From Euzebyaceae bacterium (GTDB lineage Bacteria; Actinomycetota; Nitriliruptoria; Euzebyales; Egibacteraceae): DNA of 12,317 bases. The notes below the pieces were generated by a model. That model was not told the DNA's origin and searched no databases. It worked only from the letters and a program-made list of their open reading frames with translations. Of this stretch, positions 7,130-12,317 are shown in pieces; position 1 is the first letter of the stretch; each line of letters opens with the position of its first letter. Position numbers and translations under genes: made by a program. The stretch covers positions 1 through 12,317 of the forward strand of contig JACCVM010000076.1 of the NCBI GenBank assembly GCA_013698135.1, in the 5' to 3' direction.

Positions 7130-7150
7130 CGCTGCCGTGGAGTCTGCCGC

Positions 7151-7612
7151 ATGCGTCTGACGACCCTTGCCATCTGGATGGTCGCCCTGTTGCTCACTGC
7201 CTGCGCTGGCGGCACCGGCGCGGGCGATCCTCCCGCGCCCGGCGGCGGGCAGGCCGGCGCCGAGCCGACCGACGAGCCGACGGGCGAGCCGACCGTCGCC
7301 CGGCCTAGCGTCGACCCGTCCGAGCTGCGCGAACAGGTTCGGGGGCGCAAGTCCAGGACGCTGACCGGCAGGCTTGGCCGGGACGAGACCTTGGAAGGCG
7401 GCTGCGCTTGGCTGGAGGCCGAGGGCCAGCGTTGGCAGGTCATCTACCCGCGCGGCTACCGGCTTGACATCGCCTCCGGCGCACTGTTCGGCCCCGATGG
7501 CAAGATCGCCGACGACGGCGACACCGTCACGGTGCAGGGTGCGGCGGCGCCGGACATGGCCACCACCTGCCAGGTCGGCCCGGTGTTCCGGGCGACCTCG
7601 GTCGAGGTCTGA
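7151..7612 (+). CDS. Predicted lipoprotein of unknown function
   Basis: The 153-residue product starts with a type II signal peptide, MRLTTLAIWMVALLLTAC, with a lipobox LTAC and Cys18 as the lipidation site. It is therefore expected on the outer face of the membrane. Residues 19-60 are a Gly/Pro/Glu/Thr-rich linker containing three tandem EPT(D/G/V) units. The rest (about 65-153) looks like a small beta-rich fold with Cys85 (GGCAWLE) and Cys140 (TTCQVGP), which could form a disulfide; I do not recognise a function, though the pattern is reminiscent of small OB-fold-like secreted domains. ATG 7151 has GGAG (7139-7142) 8 nt upstream. Only 21 bp separate it from the divergent polymerase start, so any promoter must lie within the polymerase coding region; a TAGGGT at 7110-7115 is a possible -10. 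Confidence 0.82.
   Translation: MRLTTLAIWMVALLLTACAGGTGAGDPPAPGGGQAGAEPTDEPTGEPTVARPSVDPSELREQVRGRKSRTLTGRLGRDETLEGGCAWLEAEGQRWQVIYPRGYRLDIASGALFGPDGKIADDGDTVTVQGAAAPDMATTCQVGPVFRATSVEV
7262..7297 (+). repeat. Three 12-bp tandem units in the lipoprotein linker
   Basis: GAGCCGAC begins at 7262, 7274 and 7286, giving three 12-bp units that encode EPTD, EPTG and EPTV. This in-frame minisatellite lengthens the spacer between the lipid anchor and the folded part. It could vary in copy number between strains without breaking the frame. Confidence 0.7.
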
Positions 7613-7615
7613 TCC

Positions 7616-7629
7616 GAGGGTCGGCCCTC
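7616..7629. terminator. Short hairpin between convergent genes (weak)
   Basis: GAGGG (7616-7620) and CCCTC (7625-7629) form a 5-bp GC-rich stem around a TCGG loop. It sits just after the lipoprotein stop and overlaps the stop codon of the opposing acyltransferase gene. There is no T-tract on either side, so this is at best a weak bidirectional terminator. Confidence 0.25.
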
Positions 7630-8416
7630 ACGAAAGGCCCGGCGGAGATCCCTGTCGTCGCTGGCGGCGGCGCTCGCGGCGCTCGGCCGACTCGGCGGCG
7701 GCCATGGTCTCGGTCTGCTCGACGGTCGGGGCGGTGCCGCCGAGGTGCGCCGGCAGCCACCAGCGGTCGTCGGGACCGGCTGGCTGCTGCGGGTAGTCAC
7801 GCGAGGCCCGGTCCACCATCGACTCGATGGTCGCCATCAGCCGCTTATTGACGTCGGCCGGGTCGTCTCCGGGCGCATAAGCGATCGGCGGCCCGTAGTC
7901 GACGGTGATGATCACGTTGCGCTGGAAGTTGCGGCGACGCCCCTTGGTCAGCACCCGCTGGCTGCCCCACACGGCACCGGGGATCAGCGGCGCACCCGCC
8001 TCCATGGCCATCCGCGCCGCCCCCGGCTTGCCGCGGGCGGGCACGAACGACCGGCTGATGGTGCCCTCGGGGAACATGCCGAGCAGCTCGCCGCGGCGCA
8101 GGGCGGCCACCGAGTCGATCAGCGCCTGCTGCGCACGCCCGAAGCGGTCGACGGGAATGTGCTTCATGGAGCGCATCATCGGTCCGGCTACCGGATGCTC
8201 GAAGACCTCCTGCTTGGCCAGGAACCGCACCAGCCGTCCTCGTGGCCGTACCCCGTAGCCGACGAAGACGAAGTCGAAGTAGCCGATGTGGTTGGTGGCG
8301 ATGACCCCGGGGCCAACGGTCGGCACGTGCTCCGAGCCGGTGACGCGCACCTGCCACCCCAGGACCTTGAACAGGGTCAGCGCGGCGCCGATGACCGGGC
8401 GGTAGACCGGTTCCAT
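7628..8416 (-). CDS. 1-acyl-sn-glycerol-3-phosphate acyltransferase (PlsC family)
   Basis: This 262-residue protein belongs to the lysophosphatidate acyltransferase family, which transfers a fatty acyl group to the sn-2 position to make phosphatidic acid at the cytoplasmic membrane. It has the HX4D motif (TNHIGYFDF; His43, Asp48), the arginine/proline block KHIPVDRFGRA around 85-95, and the FPEGTISRS motif (EGT at 117-119) that binds the glycerol phosphate. An N-terminal hydrophobic stretch (about 8-20) could touch the membrane. The C-terminus after about 215 is a charged Arg/Glu-rich tail outside the catalytic fold. ATG 8416 is chosen over an upstream TTG because AGGAG (complement of 8424-8428) lies 7 nt before it. 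Some actinobacterial paralogues acylate other acceptors, so the exact acceptor is uncertain. Confidence 0.9.
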   Translation of the reverse strand: MEPVYRPVIGAALTLFKVLGWQVRVTGSEHVPTVGPGVIATNHIGYFDFVFVGYGVRPRGRLVRFLAKQEVFEHPVAGPMMRSMKHIPVDRFGRAQQALIDSVAALRRGELLGMFPEGTISRSFVPARGKPGAARMAMEAGAPLIPGAVWGSQRVLTKGRRRNFQRNVIITVDYGPPIAYAPGDDPADVNKRLMATIESMVDRASRDYPQQPAGPDDRWWLPAHLGGTAPTVEQTETMAAAESAERRERRRQRRQGSPPGLS

Positions 8417-8534
8417 GGCGGGTCTCCTAGCCCCAGGCTGCGAAGCGGTCAAGCGTGAATACGGCGCGTCAGCCTACCCGCACGCCTGGCGCGCGCTCGT
8501 TTCCGGGGCGGTCGGCGCGGGCAAGCCGGGGACC
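8417..8534. promoter_or_regulatory. Divergent intergenic region with a possible -10 element for the acyltransferase gene
   Basis: These 118 bp separate two divergent start codons and must hold promoters for both. On the - strand TAGGCT (complement of 8471-8476) fits the actinobacterial TANNNT -10 consensus and would place a start of transcription roughly 45-50 nt before the acyltransferase ATG, but no good -35 lies at the right distance. I see no comparable element for the + strand gene. Confidence 0.3.
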
Positions 8535-9488
8535 ATGACTCAGTACGGCTACACCCTGTTCAGTGAACTCAACGGCCCCAAGGCGCTGGTGGCCCAGGCG
8601 CAGCACGCGGAGGAGCTCGGCTTCGACTTCGCTGTGATCTCCGACCACTTCCATCCGTGGCTGGACAGCCACAGCGACAGTCCCTTCGCGTGGAGCGTGC
8701 TGGGGGCGGTCGCGGCGACGACGTCGCGCATGAAGCTGACCACGCTCGTGACCTGCCCCATCATCCGCTACCACCCGGCAGTGATCGCCCAGGCCGCCGC
8801 CACTATCGCGGTGATGAGCGACAACCGGTTCACGCTCGGCCTTGGCGCCGGTGAGCGCCTCAACGAGCACGTCGTCGGCCGTGGCTGGCCAGCGGTCGAC
8901 ATCCGCCACGAGATGCTGACCGAGGCGGTCGAGGCCATGCAGCAGTTGTGGGCCGGCGGCTTCGCCAGCTACCGCGGCAAGCACGTCACCGTCGAGGACG
9001 CCCGGCTGTACACGCTGCCCGATCAGCGGATTCCGATCGCCATCGCCGGCAGCGGGGACCAGTCGCTGGAGCTGGCGGCCCGCCTCGGCGACGGCATGGT
9101 CGCCGTCGACCCCGAGCCCGAGCTGGTCGAACGCTTCCGCAAGCACGGCGGCCAAGGCAAGCGCACTATCGGGCAAGTTGCGCTGTCCTACGACAGCGAC
9201 GAGGCTAAGGCGCGCCAGTACGCCATGCGCTTCAAGTTCGGCGTGCCAGGATGGAAGGTCATGGCCGAGCTGCCCAACCCGGTGAACTTCGAGGCCGCGA
9301 CGCAGACGGTTCGCGAAGACGACATCACCGAGGCGGTGGCCTGTGGCCCCGACCCCGAGGTGCACGTGGAGGCCATCAAGGCCTACGCCGATGCCGGCTT
9401 CGAAGAGATCTGCGTCGTGCAGGTCGGCGACGACTACGACGGGTTCTTTCGCTTCTGGACCGACGAGCTGGTCCCCCGCCTGGGATAG
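8535..9488 (+). CDS. F420-dependent oxidoreductase, glucose-6-phosphate-dehydrogenase-like LLM family
   Basis: The 317-residue product is a luciferase-like monooxygenase-fold TIM barrel of the subgroup related to F420-dependent glucose-6-phosphate dehydrogenase (FGD). The N-terminus YGYTLFSELNGP, the ISDHFHPWLDS segment (35-45; His38 near the catalytic histidine of FGD) and FTLGLGAGERLNEHVVG (99-115; Glu107 near the FGD catalytic acid) are typical. SYRGKHVTVEDARLYTLP follows at 145-162. It should use oxidised or reduced coenzyme F420; the organic substrate is unknown, because this subgroup is broader than true FGD. ATG 8535 has GGGG (8528-8531) upstream and gives the family-normal length. An in-frame ATG at 8415 would add 40 residues that do not fit the fold. 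Confidence 0.9.
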   Translation: MTQYGYTLFSELNGPKALVAQAQHAEELGFDFAVISDHFHPWLDSHSDSPFAWSVLGAVAATTSRMKLTTLVTCPIIRYHPAVIAQAAATIAVMSDNRFTLGLGAGERLNEHVVGRGWPAVDIRHEMLTEAVEAMQQLWAGGFASYRGKHVTVEDARLYTLPDQRIPIAIAGSGDQSLELAARLGDGMVAVDPEPELVERFRKHGGQGKRTIGQVALSYDSDEAKARQYAMRFKFGVPGWKVMAELPNPVNFEAATQTVREDDITEAVACGPDPEVHVEAIKAYADAGFEEICVVQVGDDYDGFFRFWTDELVPRLG

Positions 9489-9529
9489 GACGCAACCCAG
9501 TTCCGCGCCGTGGTCCTACCCCGCCGGCA

Positions 9530-9595
9530 CTCACCCCGGGTGGTGGGCATCCAGCACCGATTCGGTAGCAGATGCCCACCACCGCCGGGGGTGGG
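9530..9595. terminator. Large palindromic hairpin between convergent genes, probable bidirectional terminator
   Basis: GGTGGTGGGCATC (9539-9551) pairs perfectly with GATGCCCACCACC (9571-9583). The loop carries an inner ACCG/CGGT stem (9556-9559 with 9563-9566), so 9539-9583 is a 45-bp imperfect palindrome centred on T9561. Beyond a small asymmetric internal loop, CTCACCCC (9530-9537) can pair with GGGGTGGG (9588-9595) including one G-T wobble. It lies between the stop codons of two convergent genes, which fits a bidirectional terminator, but there is no T-tract. A dispersed palindromic repeat is the alternative. Confidence 0.6.
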
Positions 9596-9601
9596 AACGT
9601 G

Positions 9602-11041
9602 TTACTCGTTGTACTCGGGGCAGTTGGGTGCCAAGGGGTCGGCGGCCCTTGACGTATCCGCGGTGACGGCCCGCAGCGCATCGATGCGCCCGTTGCCGAA
9701 GCACTCGTCGTAGCCCCGCAGGCCGATGTCGATGGCGGTGTTCTGCAGCCTCGCCTCGACCTTGGTCGGTGAGGCCTTGACGTCGCCGTCGGCGCCGAGC
9801 GTGCCGATCTGGCTCACGATCAGCGCCGCGACACCAGCCGCGTGCGGTGAGGCCATCGAGGTGCCCTGGATGCAGACGTAACCACCGCCGGGGAACGTCG
9901 ATAGGACCGTCCTCCGGCAGTCCCCGGTGGTTCCGTTGCCACCCGGTGCGGTGATGTCGGTCGCGCCGGTGCCGTAGTTGGAGTAGCCGGCCTTCTCGCT
10001 GTTGCGGCCGAGGGAAGCGGTGCCGATGACACCCTGCGTCTCGGCGGGGACGACCTCGCACTCGTTGGTGACGCCCTGGTCGTCCTCGGGGTGCGCCAGG
10101 TCGGTGTCAGAGTTGCCCAGCGCCGCCACCGGGGTGACGCCCTGGCTGCGGGCGTACTGCACGGCCCGCTCGACGGCTCTGCGGAAGGCGCGCTGGGTGG
10201 GGTCGGAGTTGCACTTGAACTCGGTCGACTCCTGGAACTCGTTGTCGTCGACGAAGAAGCTCATGTTGATCACGTCGAGCTGGATGTCACCGGCGTAGGT
10301 GATCCCGTCGACGACGGCGCTCGCGTAGCAGTAGCCGGTGGCGTCGCAGACCTTGACCGGCACCAGCGTGACGTTCGGGGCGACGCCGACGATACCCAAG
10401 TCGTTGGCCCGCGCGCCAACGGTGCCCGAGACGTGGGTCCCGTGGAACTGGTTGTCGGTGCAGGGGTCGGGGGTACCGACGCCTGGTCCCATCGGCACGA
10501 AGGTGATGGAGTTGCGGCCGCGGGCGCAGTCGACGTTGCTGCCGTCGGAGTCCAGGAAGTCGGGGTGCCGCCCGTCGGTGCCGCTGTCGAGGATGCCGAC
10601 GTCGACCGCCCGGGCGCCGGCCTGCACGGCGTGCGCCTGCTCGGTGCGGATCTGCTGCATGTCCCACTGCTCTGACTCCAACGGGTCCTGCGACGGTTCG
10701 GGCCCACCCCCTGGCAGACCCTGCCAGGAGAAGTCGGCGCCGACCTCGTCGACGAGGCTGGAGGCCCGCAGCACGGCGGCGAAGCCGGAGACGGTCGACT
10801 CGGCCACGAGCACGCCCATCTGGCGGGTGTAATTGGCGGCCACCGTGCCGCCCGCGGCGGTCACCAGCGACCGTGCCTGGGCGGCGGTCGTCGACGTGTC
10901 GAGCACGATCAGGTAGCGGCTATCGCTCAGGCGGGCAGTGCCGCCGTCGGTCTGGGCACCGGCGCTGGCCACGGCGGGCAGACCGAGCAAAGCGGGCAAG
11001 ATGAGAAGGGTGAGCAGCAGGCGACGGGCAAAGGGAAACAT
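9602..11041 (-). CDS. Secreted subtilisin-like serine peptidase (family S8)
   Basis: This predicted 479-residue secreted protease has a Sec signal peptide (charged MFPFARR, hydrophobic 8-20, likely cleavage after AVASA, near residue 27). An inhibitor-I9-like propeptide follows, roughly 42-105 (YLIVLDTSTTAAQARSLV onward). The catalytic domain (about 125-460) shows Asp152 in GILDSGTDGRHPD, His200 in QFHGTHVSGTVGA, oxyanion Asn310 in ALGNSD and Ser395 in GTSMASPHAAGVAAL, so the full Asp-His-Ser triad is intact. Ten cysteines lie in the mature part (172, 194, 232, 238, 277, 328, 375, 390, 447, 474), far more than in classical subtilisins, suggesting several disulfides. There is no sortase signal or C-terminal binding domain. 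ATG 11041 has AGGAG (complement of 11047-11051) 5 nt upstream. The substrate is unknown. Confidence 0.94.
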   Translation of the reverse strand: MFPFARRLLLTLLILPALLGLPAVASAGAQTDGGTARLSDSRYLIVLDTSTTAAQARSLVTAAGGTVAANYTRQMGVLVAESTVSGFAAVLRASSLVDEVGADFSWQGLPGGGPEPSQDPLESEQWDMQQIRTEQAHAVQAGARAVDVGILDSGTDGRHPDFLDSDGSNVDCARGRNSITFVPMGPGVGTPDPCTDNQFHGTHVSGTVGARANDLGIVGVAPNVTLVPVKVCDATGYCYASAVVDGITYAGDIQLDVINMSFFVDDNEFQESTEFKCNSDPTQRAFRRAVERAVQYARSQGVTPVAALGNSDTDLAHPEDDQGVTNECEVVPAETQGVIGTASLGRNSEKAGYSNYGTGATDITAPGGNGTTGDCRRTVLSTFPGGGYVCIQGTSMASPHAAGVAALIVSQIGTLGADGDVKASPTKVEARLQNTAIDIGLRGYDECFGNGRIDALRAVTADTSRAADPLAPNCPEYNE

Positions 11042-11104
11042 GAACGCTCCTGTTGGATGGCGGTCTCGTGTCCTCCCTTCGACGGCCGGGCGCCGCTTCC
11101 TTCC

Positions 11105-12313
11105 TCAGCTAACCGGATAGTCGTGGCGGCGCAGGGTCTGCACCACCTCACGGATGTGGTCGGGGCCGCGCGTCTCCAGCTCCAGCTGCACCTCGACCTC
11201 GAGGATCCCCAGCCGCGTCGCCAGGCGGTGGTGTTCGACCGCGACGATGTTGGCGCCGGCCTCGGCCAACAGCCCCAGCAGTCCCGACAGCGCCCCAGGG
11301 CGGTCGTCCAGCCGCGTGCGCAGGACGAGGTAGCGGCCCTCCTCGAACATCCCCGAGGAGATGATCCGCCCCAGCAGCAAGGGATCGACGTTGCCGCCGC
11401 ACAGCAGGATCACCACCGGCTCGATCAGCGTCGGCGAGCCCTCCAGCACGGCGGCCAGGCCGGCGGCGCCCGACGGCTCCACCACCTGCTTGGCCCGCTC
11501 GACCAGCAGCAGGACCGCTCTGGCGATGGCCTCGTCGGAAACGGTGACGCATTCGTCGACCAGCTCGCGCACGTGGGCCAGCGTCAGCTCGCCCGGGGTC
11601 TTGACGGCGATGCCGTCGGCGATCGTCGAGACGCTGTCCAGGGCGCAGGGTTGCCCGGCGGCCAGCGACGCGGGGAACGCCGCAGCTCCCGCGGCCTCGA
11701 CGCCGACGATCCGTGTGTCGGGCTTGCGAGCCTTGACGGCGGCGGCGATGCCCGCGATCAGACCCCCGCCGCCCATCGGCACCACGATGGTCCCGGCGTC
11801 GGGCACCTGGTCGAGGATTTCCAATCCCAGCGTGCCTTGCCCGGCGATGATGTCGGGGTGGTCGAAGGGGTGGACGAACACCGCCCCGTTCTCGGCGGTC
11901 CACTTCTGCGCGGCCTCGTAGGCGTCGTCGAAGCCGTTGCCGATCAGCACCACCTCGGCGCCGTAGGACCGGGTGGCCTCGACCTTGGGCAACGGCGCCG
12001 TGGCCGGCATGAACACCGTCGCGCGCACCCCGACCAGCCGTGCCGACAGCGCGACACCTTGGGCGTGGTTGCCCGCGGACGCGCAGACCACCCCACGGGC
12101 GCGTTCGGCCTCGTCGAGCTGCACGATGCGGTTGTAGGCGCCGCGGATCTTGAACGAACCCGTCCGCTGGAGGTGCTCACACTTGAGCAACGCACGGACC
12201 CCGGCCAGCTCCGAGACGGCGGAGGACGGCTCCAGCGGGGTGGTTTGGACCACGCCGGCCAGGCGTTCGCGGGCGGCCAGGATCTCGGGAAGGGCGACCA
12301 GTTCAGGGTGCAC
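11105..12313 (-). CDS. ilvA: Threonine ammonia-lyase (threonine dehydratase) with C-terminal ACT domain
   Basis: This 402-residue PLP enzyme deaminates L-threonine to 2-oxobutanoate and ammonia, feeding isoleucine synthesis or threonine catabolism. Lys55 in RTGSFKIRGAYNR is the Schiff-base lysine. SAGNHAQG (79-86) and the phosphate-binding GGGGL (181-185) complete the PLP site. A single ACT domain (about 327-398: YLVLRTRLDDRPGALSGLL, then GANIVAVEHHR) matches the roughly 400-residue single-ACT type rather than the 500-residue E. coli IlvA with its doubled regulatory domain. The symbol is therefore a family name and the enzyme could be catabolic. GTG 12313 gives the expected N-terminus, but only 4 bases precede it in the window, so the ribosome binding site cannot be seen. 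The subtilase gene follows on the same strand after 63 bp, which shows no clear promoter or terminator. Confidence 0.92.
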   Translation of the reverse strand: MHPELVALPEILAARERLAGVVQTTPLEPSSAVSELAGVRALLKCEHLQRTGSFKIRGAYNRIVQLDEAERARGVVCASAGNHAQGVALSARLVGVRATVFMPATAPLPKVEATRSYGAEVVLIGNGFDDAYEAAQKWTAENGAVFVHPFDHPDIIAGQGTLGLEILDQVPDAGTIVVPMGGGGLIAGIAAAVKARKPDTRIVGVEAAGAAAFPASLAAGQPCALDSVSTIADGIAVKTPGELTLAHVRELVDECVTVSDEAIARAVLLLVERAKQVVEPSGAAGLAAVLEGSPTLIEPVVILLCGGNVDPLLLGRIISSGMFEEGRYLVLRTRLDDRPGALSGLLGLLAEAGANIVAVEHHRLATRLGILEVEVQLELETRGPDHIREVVQTLRRHDYPVS

Positions 12314-12317
12314 GCGT

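Noticed and set aside
6587..7612. An upstream-extended version of the lipoprotein running through the polymerase gene
   Set aside because: The extension would bury the signal peptide and lipobox internally; ATG 7151 has a ribosome binding site and gives a textbook lipoprotein start.
8415..8534. A 40-residue N-terminal extension of the F420-dependent oxidoreductase
   Set aside because: The extra residues do not match the family, whereas ATG 8535 starts exactly where the barrel normally begins.
11042..11104. Terminator between the threonine ammonia-lyase and subtilase genes
   Set aside because: Only a 4-bp CGGC/GCCG stem can be drawn and there is no T-tract, so I do not call one.

Overview
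This is a high-GC, G/C-ending-codon chromosomal segment typical of Actinomycetota. Support for that assignment comes from a predicted coenzyme F420-dependent oxidoreductase, GTG starts alongside ATG, actinobacterial-type beta-oxidation genes and the long antisense shadow ORFs expected of such DNA. No genus can be named. There are no rRNA or tRNA genes, CRISPR arrays, insertion sequences or phage modules; apart from the small operon at the left end it reads as ordinary chromosome.

Left end (1-1163, + strand). The window opens inside the tail of a GGDEF-type protein. It is followed by a perfect 20-bp MerR-type palindrome beside a -35-like TTGACT. Next come a small three-cysteine protein and, overlapping it by 4 bp, a GNAT acetyltransferase resembling aminoglycoside 6'-N-acetyltransferases. 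The two genes look like one MerR-regulated operon whose regulator is not in the window. A cytosolic sulfite-oxidase-like molybdoenzyme follows (1227-1886), with a doubtful small ORF at its 3' end.

Middle (1977-7129, - strand). Three co-directional genes run in the order compact PolA-family polymerase with DEDDy exonuclease, thiolase, enoyl-CoA hydratase/3-hydroxyacyl-CoA dehydrogenase. The last two are separated by 2 bp and supply the hydration, NAD-linked oxidation and thiolysis steps of fatty acid beta-oxidation. The polymerase is 36 bp upstream of the thiolase and has no obvious metabolic link to it.

Right half (7151-12313). A lipoprotein gene diverges from the polymerase with only 21 bp between start codons and converges on a 1-acylglycerol-3-phosphate acyltransferase. 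The acyltransferase diverges in turn from an F420-dependent oxidoreductase of the glucose-6-phosphate-dehydrogenase-like family. That gene converges, across a large palindromic hairpin, on a secreted cysteine-rich subtilase. A threonine ammonia-lyase with an ACT domain lies upstream of the subtilase on the same strand and ends the window.

The points most worth a second look are the orphan MerR operator driving a Cys-Cys protein plus acetyltransferase, the PolA/exonuclease gene in the beta-oxidation cluster with its glycine-rich insertion, and the palindrome at 9530-9595. I did not find a clear new multi-gene system.
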